DNA of 64,000 nt from CBDDBX01 sp965225955 (GTDB lineage: Bacteria; Acidobacteriota; Aminicenantia; UBA2199): assembly GCA_965225955.1 (NCBI GenBank), contig CBDDBX010000023.1, forward strand, positions 1-64,000, read 5' to 3'. Position numbers and translations under genes: made by a program. Shown piece by piece: positions 1-9,751 of the stretch (position 1 is its first letter; each line of letters opens with the position of its first letter). A model generated the notes under the pieces. It saw only the letters and a program-made list of their open reading frames with translations, was not told the origin of the DNA and searched no databases.

Positions 1-708
1 ATTATACTTTCTTCCCTCAACATTACATTTGATCAGATAACTCAGGAAACCATGCAACTCAACACCACTATGGCTTGGACCAGTAAGGCAGCCTCCTCTG
101 AGACAGCAACTTGGAATACCAAAATATCGTCCATACTCCTGAACCATAATATCCCCGGCAACCTTTGATGCACCAAAAATAGAGTGCTTTGACTGATCTA
201 TTCTGAAATCTTCCCTGATACCAGTATAGTACTCCTCATCGGCATACTCCCATCTTGTATCCAGTTCTTTCAGATTCAACTCATTTGGTGCATCACCATA
301 CACCTTGTTAGTTGACATATGAACAAAAGGAACTTCTGGATTGATGCGTCTTGTAGCTTCAAGAAGATTAAGTGTTCCTACAGCATTTACATCAAAATCG
401 TCATAAGGTCTTGAAGCCGCCAGATCATGACTTGGCTGCGCTGCTGAGTGCACAATTGCATCAGGTCTCAACTCATTCATGAACTCGTAAACAGCTTCCC
501 TGTCTCTTATGTCAAGTTCTCTATGTGTAAAGTTGTCATATTTTTCTTCGAGTCTTTTCTGATTCCACCTGGTATCTCCCTGAGGACCGAAGAAATCGGC
601 TCTCATGTTATTATCAACACCATATACATCCCATCCCTCTTTTGCAAAGAATGAAACAACCTCACTACCAATCAGCCCACTAGAGCCTGTTACCAACATC
701 TTTTTCAT
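1..708 (-). CDS. CDP-paratose 2-epimerase-like SDR, 3' end cut by window
   Basis: Extended short-chain dehydrogenase/epimerase acting on a nucleotide sugar. The reading frame is open from the ATG at 708 to base 1, so 236 N-terminal residues are visible and the C-terminus is missing. The N-terminus has the Rossmann motif GSSGLIGSE. It is followed by NNMRADFFGPQGDT, which I associate with the CDP-paratose/CDP-tyvelose 2-epimerase branch, and by the STNKVYGD segment; the catalytic region contains the expected Ser/Thr residues. It is the last visible gene of the leftward polysaccharide cluster, starting 2 bp after the WecG-type gene. A CDP-dideoxyhexose route would need further genes to the left. 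Family assignment is good; the exact substrate is inferred. Confidence 0.8.
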   Translation of the reverse strand, partial: MKKMLVTGSSGLIGSEVVSFFAKEGWDVYGVDNNMRADFFGPQGDTRWNQKRLEEKYDNFTHRELDIRDREAVYEFMNELRPDAIVHSAAQPSHDLAASRPYDDFDVNAVGTLNLLEATRRINPEVPFVHMSTNKVYGDAPNELNLKELDTRWEYADEEYYTGIREDFRIDQSKHSIFGASKVAGDIMVQEYGRYFGIPSCCLRGGCLTGPSHSGVELHGFLSYLIKCNVEGRKYN

Positions 709-710
709 AA

Positions 711-1475
711 TTAAGCACTCCTCCTGCTGAAAAATTTCTGTTTAACGAAAAGATAGATGAAATGAGAATTTGTAATCAGATATCTCTTCCACAATCTTCC
801 GGGTTCTTTTATAAGCCGGAACAACCACTCTAATCCTGCATTCTGCATCCATGCCGGCGCCTGCGCAAGAACTCCCGCATGAAAATCGAAAGCTGCACCT
901 ACTGCCATCATTGCAGAATTTATCTTATCAACATGACTTCCTACCCATATCTCCTGACGCGGGCATCCTCTACCCACCAGAACAATATGAGCACCGGAAT
1001 CATTTATCTTTTTTATATCAGCCTCATCTTCTTCCGGTGTAGCGTCTCTGAACCGATCCACATGAATCCCACAAAGTTCCACACCCGGATAATTTTCATC
1101 AATAAAAGCAGCAAGTTTATCAAGAGTGGATTCTGTACTTCCATAAAGATATACCCTGAGTTTCTGCTCACTGGCTTTTTTTAACACATGCAATGTAAGA
1201 GTAGGCCCATATACTCTATCTTTAAGATTACATTTATAGTAACTGTTAAGTGCCCACCTTACGGGTTGACCATCAGGAACAACCAGATCTATTTTGTCAA
1301 CATTTGCCTTCACCTTCTGCTCTTTTACTGAGGTGATAAGCCCGTGTACTGCAAGAGCAGATACACCAAAGCTTCTGTTCTCTGAGGCACGTTCAATGAT
1401 AATATCTGAAGCTGAATCGTAATCAACTATTGAATAACTGATTCCAAAAAGTTTCTCTTTACGCCATTCTTTCAA
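711..1475 (-). CDS. WecG/TagA/CpsF family glycosyltransferase (GT26)
   Basis: Probable glycosyltransferase of family GT26, which usually adds the second sugar (often N-acetylmannosamine) to an undecaprenyl-diphosphate-linked acetamido sugar at the inner membrane face. The 254-residue length is typical. Family motifs are present: VVPDGQPVRWALN at about 65-77, and GCPRQE at 170-175, matching the G-x-P-[KR]-Q-E signature. The C-terminal part, rich in Lys/Arg and aromatics, fits membrane association. The ATG overlaps the stop of the upstream GT4 gene by 4 bp (ATGA), so translation is probably coupled. No WecA/WbaP-type initiating enzyme is seen in the window, so its lipid acceptor must be made elsewhere. 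Confidence 0.85.
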   Translation of the reverse strand: MKEWRKEKLFGISYSIVDYDSASDIIIERASENRSFGVSALAVHGLITSVKEQKVKANVDKIDLVVPDGQPVRWALNSYYKCNLKDRVYGPTLTLHVLKKASEQKLRVYLYGSTESTLDKLAAFIDENYPGVELCGIHVDRFRDATPEEDEADIKKINDSGAHIVLVGRGCPRQEIWVGSHVDKINSAMMAVGAAFDFHAGVLAQAPAWMQNAGLEWLFRLIKEPGRLWKRYLITNSHFIYLFVKQKFFSRRSA

Positions 1476-2638
1476 TTTCCGGGCTCCTTAAATCTGGAGT
1501 AAATACCCATAAGCATATCATAATTCCTGTTAACTGTATATTCCTTAAGATACTCTTCTCTTGCAGCTATCCCCATTTTTTCACACTTATCAGAATCAAG
1601 CCACAGACTCTCTGCTTTAGCCGCAAGATCCTCAGAATTTCCAGCTTCAAAATGTAACCCTGTTACATTCTCTTTTACCAGCTCTTTCATTGCTCCCAGC
1701 TTTGAAACGATCACCGGTTTACCACAGGCATAAGCTTCAACAATAACCCGTCCAAAAGTTTCATAACATTCTGAGGGAAGAATCAGAAAACTACTTTTTT
1801 TCAATAGAGAGATTATCTGATCTCCATTTACCCGTCCCAGAAATTCTGCGCTATTAACAGAATTTCCTGCAACTCCCCTGAGTTCAGTTTCAAGTGGACC
1901 ACTACCGGCAATCTTCAGTGGAACCTCAATATTGCCAAACGCTTTTAGTAAGGTTCTCACCCCTTTTTCTTCAGATAATCTGCCAATATACAGAGCATAG
2001 CTCCCGGCATCTTCTGAGAATCCCGGATCTGTATCAACAAAATTGGGTTTTACAAATATCCTGTCTGCCGGCAATCCACCTTCCACCAGTTTTATTTTCT
2101 CAAATTCTGTAAGAGCAATAAAAGCATCAACATTTTTAATCCAGGTTTTTCTGAATTTATGGAAACCGAGCATTAAAGCTGTTATAGCAGATGCACCAAT
2201 ACTACCGCGATAGCATTTTTTTAAGATTCCGGGATATTTGAAGGTTTTTCCGATACACAATTCACAAACCCCTCCATCTCTTGCAAGATACGAGTTCAAA
2301 CAGAGTAGTCTGTAATTATGAAGGCTTTGAATTACTAATGCCCCGGCCTTTTTAGCTCCCTCAATAGCAGATGGGGAAATCAGGGGAAATGTATTATGAA
2401 AATGGACTACATCCACACTATTTTCTTTTATAAGCGTCTCAATAGCAACGGCTGACTCTCTGTTCCAGAAAGTCTTCTCAATTAACTTAAGACGACTGAG
2501 TTTTTCGACATCATCATTATGTAGAGTATAACTCAGCACAGTATGCCCTCTGCTACTGAGCATTTCTGTTTCTGCTTCAAAACAGGGATCTTCTCCTCCG
2601 GCAATCTGGTAGTAGTTATGAACCGTTAGGATATTCAA
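1472..2638 (-). CDS. Glycosyltransferase family 4
   Basis: Retaining GT-B glycosyltransferase of 388 residues. The N-terminal acceptor half begins MNILTVHNYY and carries the glycine turn GGED. The C-terminal donor half begins near residue 217 with YIGRLSEEKG, followed by an E-x7-E type segment (CYETFGRVIVEA) near 300-312, the hallmark of GT4. A Cys-rich stretch around 113-142 (C-x-x-C pattern ELCIGK, then KKCYRG) resembles GT4 enzymes of O-antigen clusters. It overlaps its neighbours by 4 bp on both sides. Donor and acceptor sugars cannot be read from the sequence. Confidence 0.88.
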   Translation of the reverse strand: MNILTVHNYYQIAGGEDPCFEAETEMLSSRGHTVLSYTLHNDDVEKLSRLKLIEKTFWNRESAVAIETLIKENSVDVVHFHNTFPLISPSAIEGAKKAGALVIQSLHNYRLLCLNSYLARDGGVCELCIGKTFKYPGILKKCYRGSIGASAITALMLGFHKFRKTWIKNVDAFIALTEFEKIKLVEGGLPADRIFVKPNFVDTDPGFSEDAGSYALYIGRLSEEKGVRTLLKAFGNIEVPLKIAGSGPLETELRGVAGNSVNSAEFLGRVNGDQIISLLKKSSFLILPSECYETFGRVIVEAYACGKPVIVSKLGAMKELVKENVTGLHFEAGNSEDLAAKAESLWLDSDKCEKMGIAAREEYLKEYTVNRNYDMLMGIYSRFKEPGN

Positions 2639-4062
2639 GCCAGCTCCTCACCTCTTCTTTTATCAATCCCCACTATACTAACAATCATCCCAAGGATTAT
2701 CCAGAGGAATATTGCTGTAGGCGGAGATTCCAGAACATCAAAAAGCAGAGCAATACAGTGCCAGCATACAAGTGAACACAACAACCCGTAAAGATCTCTT
2801 TTTAACACTTCGTTCTTACATTTTCTCAAATAGAGCAGCCCCAGTAGAAAAATCCTGAGATTCAGAGCGAAAAACAGCAAAAAACCAAAAATACCGGTTT
2901 TAAAGAGAATTGCCAGTCCGTGATTATGTGGGGGAATTATCTCTGAACCGTGTCCCACAGTAGTTATATCCGGGGCTTTATATTTATTCCATAATTTGAA
3001 ATCCGGCTGGGTTCCATATCCCCATCCCCAAACAGGTTTCTCCCCGATCTGACTGATTATCTGCTTCCATAACACCAGACGCCACTGAGCATTTACGCTG
3101 GGATTAGAATCCATATCTCCGGGAATAACTCCGGCCATTTCCTCTTTAATATCTCTTACTGTATATTTACCCATCATGGCATCTATTCCTACAACGGTAA
3201 TCATTACAGCCGGAATAAGCAGGGCAAGCACTTTCATCTCTTTTTTTATCAGAAATCCCATAAATCCCAGAGCTATTACAAGAGCCAGCCAGCCAGCTCT
3301 CACCTGTAGCAGAACTACAGTAAGCATAAAAATATATATACCCAGAATATATAATCTTTTACTCAGTGTACTTCTTTTTGCATAACTCGCAATCAGGCAT
3401 ATTACAAAGAAACTACTATAGAGTACCAGATTAAACATTTTGGTTTCTTTAACAACATTACAGAGTACTGAATTCTCTACACCACAGCTATTGAAAAACT
3501 TTGCCATGGCGATTATAAATAATCCCACTGAAGCCGGGATTACATATCCGGTAAGCCATGCCAGATCGTCAATTTTCCTGAATATAAGGACCACTAAAGG
3601 CACAAACAGAACATATTGCCCAAAAACGATGTCTCTGAAAGCCAGGGTTCCGTTAGTGCTATATCCTGTACCCATATAGACTACGCCGGAAACCAGATAC
3701 AGAATCAGAATATAGAAAATATCCTTAGGAATTGAACCAACACAGCTCCTGACAGATCTGCCAGCCTTTATAAGCGCAAACAGCACTAAAACACCAAGTA
3801 CAAGTTCTGTCACATATATCGGAACAGGGCCTGCTTTGAAGCCGGTTATAGAGAAGGCTCTGCCCATCATCAAAGTTCCTGCCACAAGAATCCCCAGTAG
3901 CATGGATTCAGGTTCTTTACCTTTCCCGGATAAAAAAGATCTGCCGGTTAGTATTATTATCACTGTTACAGCAAGTATCCAGGCACTCCCTTCAATCAGG
4001 GCTGCCATAAACACCGCAGCTGCTATCAGTAACGAATCAATCAAAGTGTTTCTGAAGTTCAT
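2635..4062 (-). CDS. O-antigen ligase / Wzy-type polymerase family membrane protein
   Basis: Polytopic membrane protein of 475 residues with roughly ten to twelve hydrophobic segments and a large loop before the last helices. The loop contains WGWGYGTQPDF and then PPHNHG near residue 380, a His-containing motif typical of the PF04932 ligase/polymerase family (WaaL, Wzy, PglL-like). Such enzymes act in the periplasm, either joining finished polymer from undecaprenyl diphosphate to lipid A-core or another acceptor, or polymerising repeat units. The start has an AAGGTG ribosome site 5 nt away. Coexistence with a Wzm/Wzt exporter favours a ligase role, but sequence alone does not separate ligase from polymerase. 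Confidence 0.8.
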   Translation of the reverse strand: MNFRNTLIDSLLIAAAVFMAALIEGSAWILAVTVIIILTGRSFLSGKGKEPESMLLGILVAGTLMMGRAFSITGFKAGPVPIYVTELVLGVLVLFALIKAGRSVRSCVGSIPKDIFYILILYLVSGVVYMGTGYSTNGTLAFRDIVFGQYVLFVPLVVLIFRKIDDLAWLTGYVIPASVGLFIIAMAKFFNSCGVENSVLCNVVKETKMFNLVLYSSFFVICLIASYAKRSTLSKRLYILGIYIFMLTVVLLQVRAGWLALVIALGFMGFLIKKEMKVLALLIPAVMITVVGIDAMMGKYTVRDIKEEMAGVIPGDMDSNPSVNAQWRLVLWKQIISQIGEKPVWGWGYGTQPDFKLWNKYKAPDITTVGHGSEIIPPHNHGLAILFKTGIFGFLLFFALNLRIFLLGLLYLRKCKNEVLKRDLYGLLCSLVCWHCIALLFDVLESPPTAIFLWIILGMIVSIVGIDKRRGEELA

Positions 4063-4164
4063 AACTTCACCTTCACACTATCCATTTTTGCCCTTACTCT
4101 GCCATAAGGCATCAACTTCACCTCTTGTTCACAAAATTTCCCATCATACTTCCCATATAATAAC

Positions 4165-4992
4165 TTAACCCCATTTCCATTTCTGAGTTGCCTTTGCAAC
4201 AGAGAAATGTTGTCTTCTGTCACTATCGACATAGACCTCATATTCTACTACAGCTTTTTCTCTGTATCCACCGGAAATAAGCTTTTCAGTTAACCTGAGT
4301 ATATTGAGCACCGGTCTGAAGATCTTCACCCACCCGGGAGATTCTGCATAAAGCCTATCCTCTTCCTTCAGTGCATTTTCATTTCTACTCATATTACTTC
4401 CTGTCATAACAAAAGCAGCAAGATATCTGTTAAAACAAGCTGCTCTGTAACCGGCTTTCAATATTCTTACCACAAAATCCTCATCTCCTGCCGCACGGAA
4501 CGCTGTATTAAAAAGAAAACCTTCATCAACTATTCTTCTGCGAAAAAACATAGTGCATGAGGCTACATAGAGATGTGATGCAGAGATATAACTCCACCGT
4601 GGCTGATAGCATTTTCTGTAAGACAGGAGTGAACCATCTGGTCTGGTTAGAACCATATTTCCAAAAATAATATCCACATCAGGATTATTTTCAAAAAAAT
4701 CAGACACAGCCTCAAGAGTTCCCGGAAGATACTGCTCATCACAATTCAAATAGGCCATAATCTCCCCGTCAGCCATTTTCAAACCCTTATTAACAGCATC
4801 ATACATACCATTATCCGGCTCAGAAACACCTTTAATACTATTTTCAGTCAACCACTCTGCTGTTCCATCTGCAGATCCGCCATCTATTACAATATGCTCG
4901 TATACAGCTCTTTTCTGATCTACAATTGAAGCATGACATTTTATCAGATACTCCAGCATGTTGTAACCTGGAGTTATAATCGATATTTTCAT
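4165..4992 (-). CDS. Glycosyltransferase family 2
   Basis: Inverting GT-A glycosyltransferase, 275 residues. It starts MKISIITPGYN and has DGGSADGT near 36-43, EPDNGMYDAVNKG, and the metal/nucleotide site NCDEQY. The C-terminal segment (GYREKAVVEYEVYV followed by a basic/aromatic end at WKWG) resembles the usual ending of this subfamily, so the protein looks complete. It overlaps the next upstream GT2 gene by 4 bp; the two are similar in the N-terminal half and probably paralogous. A 102-bp spacer separates its stop from the ligase start. Sugar specificity is unknown. Confidence 0.87.
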   Translation of the reverse strand: MKISIITPGYNMLEYLIKCHASIVDQKRAVYEHIVIDGGSADGTAEWLTENSIKGVSEPDNGMYDAVNKGLKMADGEIMAYLNCDEQYLPGTLEAVSDFFENNPDVDIIFGNMVLTRPDGSLLSYRKCYQPRWSYISASHLYVASCTMFFRRRIVDEGFLFNTAFRAAGDEDFVVRILKAGYRAACFNRYLAAFVMTGSNMSRNENALKEEDRLYAESPGWVKIFRPVLNILRLTEKLISGGYREKAVVEYEVYVDSDRRQHFSVAKATQKWKWG

Positions 4993-5837
4993 TTCTCCTC
5001 CTCCATTAAAGAAGAGGTATCTATAATTTCACTATTAAACATTATTTTAAATCTATCCGGCAGATACCACGCTAATCTGTAGAAAAAGCCTTTCAGATAA
5101 TCACCCAGACCAGTATGCCCGGATATGGTATCTTCAAACTCTTTCATATATTCCTTCAAATATACGACACTCAACTGATTTTCAGATGTTCGGAAACCAG
5201 AAAGTGCAGCTCTTAGAATTCTCAGCTCGCTCCTCTCTGCAAAAGAGCTCCACAGGAAGAAATCCCCGGCATAGCTGAATTCACGAAACTTTTTCAGATC
5301 AAGATGCTCAAGCAGTTCTTTACTGAAAAAGACAGATTCCTGCTGGATAAATTTCAGGAACTTTCCATAAAGCCCTTTACTGATTAACTTCCTGTCATAT
5401 CTGAAAGGAAGAGAATGATTAACAGGATTTCCAAGGGAGTTATATGTCACATTTATACCTGTAACCCAACTGAGCGCCTTTATGTTCTCAAAAGCCCTGT
5501 TAATAAGTTCAAATGCATGTGGTAAATAGTAATCATCTGAATTGATATAGGCAATAATATCACCGGTAACTTTTTCAAAGCCTTTGGCAACAGCATCATA
5601 CATACCGTTATCCGGTTCAGAAACATAATCAAAAAAAACTTCCCTGCAACCAGTGAATTCACCATTTGCAACTTTCAATCTGTACTCTTCCAGTATCTCG
5701 GGGGTGCTATCTTCTGAGCCCCCATCTATTACAAGATATTCAATGGAAAATTCACCTTTCTGCAGCAAAACACTATCAAGTGTTTCCCTGATATACTCTG
5801 CAGAATTAAACGAAGGAGTTACTATAGATATTTTCAT
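4989..5837 (-). CDS. Glycosyltransferase family 2
   Basis: GT-A type transferase of 282 residues. It begins MKISIVTPSFNSAEY and carries DGGSEDSTPEIL, EPDNGMYDAVAKGFE and YINSDDYYLP, the last containing the D-D metal site. It shares its fold motifs, including the unusual PDNGMYDAV block, with the gene immediately downstream, suggesting a tandem duplication with divergence in the C-terminal third. The stop overlaps the downstream start by 4 bp. Probably a cytoplasmic, membrane-associated enzyme adding one residue of the repeat unit; donor unknown. Confidence 0.87.
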   Translation of the reverse strand: MKISIVTPSFNSAEYIRETLDSVLLQKGEFSIEYLVIDGGSEDSTPEILEEYRLKVANGEFTGCREVFFDYVSEPDNGMYDAVAKGFEKVTGDIIAYINSDDYYLPHAFELINRAFENIKALSWVTGINVTYNSLGNPVNHSLPFRYDRKLISKGLYGKFLKFIQQESVFFSKELLEHLDLKKFREFSYAGDFFLWSSFAERSELRILRAALSGFRTSENQLSVVYLKEYMKEFEDTISGHTGLGDYLKGFFYRLAWYLPDRFKIMFNSEIIDTSSLMEEEK

Positions 5838-5863
5838 AATAATTTAAATCTCTTATAACCCGG

Positions 5864-6784
5864 TTATTTCCTGAAAAGTTCTTTTATTTTCCAGTAAAAC
5901 CTGCGTAACACTGAAGGATAGTAAAACAACTTTCTCTGAACAATTTTATCATATTCAGTATTTACTGCAATCTCTGTCGGATGTTTCAGAGGAAAACTGA
6001 GTGCCCCGGCTTCTACCCCACCAATCAGGTCATGATCTTTTGTATGAGTTGCATCTTCATCGAAACCTATATTTTTAATAAGATTCTCTCCTGGAACCAC
6101 TGTAAGAAACTTATTTACGATACATGCATAATTCCACTGGTAATCCCATATATCTACATCTGCCTTTCCATAGATTTTATCAAACTCCTCATGCCAGTAT
6201 TTCACAGCACGGCTATCGGAAAGATAAGATTTCAGCCCACCACTACTTTTGATTTCAGGCCAGCTCTGTATATCAGGGTCAAATTTCTCCCATGCCCTTC
6301 TCCATGTCGCCCATCCCCAGCAGTGGTTAACTTCTGAAAAATAGTAGCTGTTTTTAATAGTATGCTTAAGATCACCTAAATGATTCTCTCCATTAATAAC
6401 ACCGATTTCTTTATTATCACGGTATCTTTCCAGCATCTCCTTACAAAATCGGAAAAATGTGGAGTCCGGTAGACAATCGTCTTCAAGAATTATGCCTGCT
6501 TCTTCATGTTCAAAGAACCAGTTAATAGCTGTAACCGGGCCGTATTTGCATCCAAGATTGCTCTTCTGGATCAATTTTTCCAGTTTACAGTTCCAGTTTA
6601 TTCCCTTTTCAATAAGTTCAAGAGTTTTCCGACACTGTTCTGCATCTTTATCACTATCTTTTCTTGGAGCATCTACAGCTACATACAGTTTTGAAGGGGC
6701 TGCTTTTTTCAGCTCTTTAAGCATAAGCGCCACCTTGTCCGGCCTGTTAAAAGCTATCAGTAATACAGGAATATCAATACTCAT
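5864..6784 (-). CDS. GNT-I/GT2-like glycosyltransferase
   Basis: Protein of 306 residues of the GT-A superfamily group that resembles eukaryotic GNT-I more than standard GT2. It opens with IPVLLIAFNRPDKV, has the acidic site LEDDCLPDSTFF near residue 95-106 and the WGWATWRRAW block near 152-161. These three elements are characteristic of this bacterial polysaccharide-cluster family. The upstream methyltransferase stops 20 bp before its start. No signal peptide or membrane segment was seen. The sugar transferred cannot be inferred. Confidence 0.82.
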   Translation of the reverse strand: MSIDIPVLLIAFNRPDKVALMLKELKKAAPSKLYVAVDAPRKDSDKDAEQCRKTLELIEKGINWNCKLEKLIQKSNLGCKYGPVTAINWFFEHEEAGIILEDDCLPDSTFFRFCKEMLERYRDNKEIGVINGENHLGDLKHTIKNSYYFSEVNHCWGWATWRRAWEKFDPDIQSWPEIKSSGGLKSYLSDSRAVKYWHEEFDKIYGKADVDIWDYQWNYACIVNKFLTVVPGENLIKNIGFDEDATHTKDHDLIGGVEAGALSFPLKHPTEIAVNTEYDKIVQRKLFYYPSVLRRFYWKIKELFRK

Positions 6785-6804
6785 TATTCTACTTCAATGT
6801 CAGA

Positions 6805-7524
6805 TTATTCAGGTTTTCGTGCTTCTATATAGCATGATTCCCATACTCTATCCGGATTATCAATCAGCAGTCGGGAATCACTGCCTTTCATATATTCCGC
6901 CTCTTTAACATCCACAAAACCTATATTTTCAAGCATAAAGGTCAGGAGTTGTGCATCCCACACAGATTTATGCCCCCAGTTCTGTGTCAGGGAAGCCAGA
7001 GAACTTATTCCATTATCCCATCTTTTCCTGAACTCTTCTGTTCTGTTAATACCTGAAACATAATCGTCTACATACTTTTTCAGATCCGGCACAGATAACC
7101 GCAGTAATTTACCAGGCTTCAAAGTTCTGAACACCTCTTCAATAAGTTTTTTTGCATGAAAAGAGTACATATGCTCAATTGAATGTTCACAGAAAACCCC
7201 ATCCCAGTAATTACTTTCACAATTCATTGGATAACGGAAATCCAGCATCCAGTTAATACCAAGTTTCTTTATTCTGTTTATACTCCAGGGAGTAATTTCG
7301 AAAAAATCAGCGTTTACCCAGCTTTGCTTTACAAGCAATCCACACCCAAGATTAAGCAATTTATTTTCATTATTTATATCCGGAGGTCTCTTATTTAATA
7401 ATTTTCTTCCAATCAGGCTCTTCAATTCAAACTTAGTTATATCTTTCCAGCCGGATCTGTAGGTCATACTCATTATGGAGAAATCATTATCATAATCATC
7501 AAACCTGTATCTATGCTCAGTCAT
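6805..7524 (-). CDS. SAM-dependent methyltransferase (type 11-like)
   Basis: Class I methyltransferase-like protein of about 239 residues. The SAM-binding motif I is LNLGCGLLVK, followed by VNADFFEITPW (motif II region), a DGVFCEHSIEHM motif, and the post-motif segment EEVFRTLKPGKLLRLSVPDLKK cut here for length at about 130-150. This pattern is common in small methyltransferases embedded in glycan clusters that methylate sugars or control chain ends. The chosen ATG at 7524 follows a GTG codon and an AGGTG site. It may act on the nascent polymer; the target is inferred from context. Confidence 0.78.
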   Translation of the reverse strand: MTEHRYRFDDYDNDFSIMSMTYRSGWKDITKFELKSLIGRKLLNKRPPDINNENKLLNLGCGLLVKQSWVNADFFEITPWSINRIKKLGINWMLDFRYPMNCESNYWDGVFCEHSIEHMYSFHAKKLIEEVFRTLKPGKLLRLSVPDLKKYVDDYVSGINRTEEFRKRWDNGISSLASLTQNWGHKSVWDAQLLTFMLENIGFVDVKEAEYMKGSDSRLLIDNPDRVWESCYIEARKPE

Positions 7525-7539
7525 CACACACCTGTTTAC

Positions 7540-8679
7540 CTATTTTTTAACTATTATAAGATATTCACTTTCCGTTCCTCTACCCCAGAAGTAATCTTTC
7601 ACATTTTCAATATTACTCTGAATAAAACCGAAAAGTACTGAATGTAGCTCATTTTTTCTATAATCAACTGCAGATTTTATACCTGCTTTCCACAAAACCT
7701 TATTAATAAAAAAGAACAGATAACTAACAAACGAACTGGCTCCGGGGAATCCTGCATTACTTATTGCGATTGCATGACCACTTTCAAGTTCATAAAACTT
7801 TCTGATCACATCATCTGTTACCTGACTCTCTTCATACCCTCTTACCGGGCAATAATCTACTATCTCAACTTTATCGTTTCTTTTTATCTTCTTCTCAGAG
7901 TCCAGAAAGTTCAGAACATCCCTCTCTATCAGAACTTCCCCCCAGTTACTATCATTACGAACCGGCTGAGTCTGTAATTTATACATATGCTCTACCATTC
8001 GTCCCCAAAGACCGGAAGGCATAAAATTTGGTGTAACACTATTAGCAACCGGATGCCACTGATGAAAAATATATATATCATCACTATTGGCCCACTGTTC
8101 TTCTATGCCAACACTTTTCAGTCTGATATTAAGATCTTTATCCTCAAGTCCCCAGAAACAATATGTTTCATCAAAGCCATTGATTTGTTCCAGTATTTCT
8201 GTCTTAACTATACAGCATCCTCCAAAACCACCTTTACTAACCATAGGCAGTTTGCCTTTGTAGATATCAGTATTATTCCAGTCTGAAAACTTTTCAGGAA
8301 GAAAATGCCATCTGCAATACACTACCCTGTCTTCTGCTACCTGCTCTATAATATTCTGAATGAAAGATCCGGAGAATATCATATCTACATCTGTAGTCAT
8401 AGTATAAGTTGTACGGGATTGCCGAATTCCAGGGTTAAGAGCCCTGGATCTGTTCCAGGGTAACCCTACACTGTTGGAATATATATATTCACAAAACTCA
8501 TATTCATTTACCAGAGTTCTCATTTCAGAAGCAATTTCCTCTCTGCTCCCATAATCTACTATAATAACTTTAAACCCCTGGATTGTTTGCTTTTTCAGAG
8601 ATTCCAGAGATCTTCTGACACGCTGAGGTTCCCTGTCTCTATAACCATAAACTATAGTTAAATCAGTTACATCAACCAT
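7540..8679 (-). CDS. GT2 with C-terminal galactosyltransferase-type domain
   Basis: GT-A enzyme of about 379 residues. The N-terminal nucleotide-binding half has IVYGYRDREPQR and TDVDMIFSG, where DVD is the metal-binding DxD. Next come KGGFGGCCIVKTEIL and CFWGLEDKDLNIRLK, the W-G-x-E-D-x-D block of the Glyco_transf_7C (galactosyltransferase C-terminal) domain. The longer frame would start at a TTG (8700), but the ATG at 8679 has GGAG 6 nt upstream and gives the 8-bp overlap usual in this cluster. The last ~100 residues are of unknown role. Galactose or a related hexose is a guess from the domain name only. Confidence 0.82.
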   Translation of the reverse strand: MVDVTDLTIVYGYRDREPQRVRRSLESLKKQTIQGFKVIIVDYGSREEIASEMRTLVNEYEFCEYIYSNSVGLPWNRSRALNPGIRQSRTTYTMTTDVDMIFSGSFIQNIIEQVAEDRVVYCRWHFLPEKFSDWNNTDIYKGKLPMVSKGGFGGCCIVKTEILEQINGFDETYCFWGLEDKDLNIRLKSVGIEEQWANSDDIYIFHQWHPVANSVTPNFMPSGLWGRMVEHMYKLQTQPVRNDSNWGEVLIERDVLNFLDSEKKIKRNDKVEIVDYCPVRGYEESQVTDDVIRKFYELESGHAIAISNAGFPGASSFVSYLFFFINKVLWKAGIKSAVDYRKNELHSVLFGFIQSNIENVKDYFWGRGTESEYLIIVKK

Positions 8680-9751
8680 TCCCGGCTCCACCTCTTTCAA
8701 ATAATTTCTTTTTTATCTTTTCAGGAAGATCTTTTCTTATAAGCTTCCAATATACCAGAGATTTTAAAGCAAGCAACATATTCTCAACCAGAGACTGTTT
8801 TTTATACAACTCTTCACAACTTAAGTATAATCTGAAAACCCTGAACCCCAGACTGGTTGCCGAATTGCATATTCTGTACCATCTGCCTGCAACAATCTCC
8901 ATAAAAATATCTTTTTTTAAACAACCGGAAGTTTCATTTTCCCTGATCAATCTGATTAGCCATTTCCCGGCATCCTCAACAAAATCCAGGCTATCGGTAT
9001 ATTGTTCACTGCTTATCTGTCTGTGTATATAGAACTCTTTGTCATCAAATGACACACCAATCCGGTTCAGTTCTCTCTTTCTTACTGCATCAGCGGCTTC
9101 TATCTGTTCCCCGGTCCGATCCAGGGTAATCTGTTTTTTGTGAAATCTGTATTTCAGTAGTATCTCTTCGACTTTACCAGTTTTATACTTCTGACCCAAC
9201 CTGGCCCATAATTCATAATCCTGAGCAGTTACATAGCTCTCATCATATTCAACCTTTTCATCTATACAATCCCTGTCAATCATGATGGTTGAGTGAACAA
9301 ATGGGTTTATAAACGGCATCTCCCCTCTAATATATTCATCTTCCGAAGGGTAATCAAATATCTTATCAGAACCATAAATACCAAAAATTTCTGCCCATGT
9401 TCCACATAGAGCCACTTCCGGGTTCCTCTTCAGGAACTCTATCTGTTTGGCAAACCTTTCTTTAAAAGCAATATCGTCGGCATCCATTCTGGCTATATAT
9501 CTGCCTTCTGCAAGCTTTAATCCTATATTCAAAGATCTGGTAAGTCCAATATTTCTGTCATTTCGAACTATTTTTATTCTGGAATCATCATATGTTTCCA
9601 GTATCCCGGCTGAACTATCTGTAGAACAGTCATCAATAATAATGAATTCAAAATCCTCTACTGTCTGAGCCAGAATACTCCCAACAGCTTCATTCAGATA
9701 GTCTGCACCATTATAAACAGACATAATTACTGAAATCAGTGGCCTATTCAT
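8672..9751 (-). CDS. Glycosyltransferase family 2
   Basis: GT2 enzyme of about 359 residues starting MNRPLISVIMSVYNG. It has DDCSTDSSAGIL, ARMDADDIAFKERF (DxDD metal site) and the acceptor-side segment HSTIMIDRDCI followed by AQDYELWARLGQ, where the ED/QD-Y-x-L-W element is typical of this family. The ATG at 9751 is preferred over an upstream codon because the conserved domain begins directly after it and the overlap with the preceding GT4 gene is then 8 bp. The C-terminal 120 residues are divergent. It probably adds one sugar of the repeat; specificity is unknown. Confidence 0.87.
   Translation of the reverse strand: MNRPLISVIMSVYNGADYLNEAVGSILAQTVEDFEFIIIDDCSTDSSAGILETYDDSRIKIVRNDRNIGLTRSLNIGLKLAEGRYIARMDADDIAFKERFAKQIEFLKRNPEVALCGTWAEIFGIYGSDKIFDYPSEDEYIRGEMPFINPFVHSTIMIDRDCIDEKVEYDESYVTAQDYELWARLGQKYKTGKVEEILLKYRFHKKQITLDRTGEQIEAADAVRKRELNRIGVSFDDKEFYIHRQISSEQYTDSLDFVEDAGKWLIRLIRENETSGCLKKDIFMEIVAGRWYRICNSATSLGFRVFRLYLSCEELYKKQSLVENMLLALKSLVYWKLIRKDLPEKIKKKLFERGGAGNG

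Noticed and set aside
4059..4241. 60-residue leftward frame between the GT2 and ligase genes, with an ATGA overlap to the ligase start
   Set aside because: It overlaps the 3' end of the GT2 gene by 77 bp, has no recognisable motif, and the GT2 protein already has a normal C-terminus, so neither a small gene nor a frameshift is supported.
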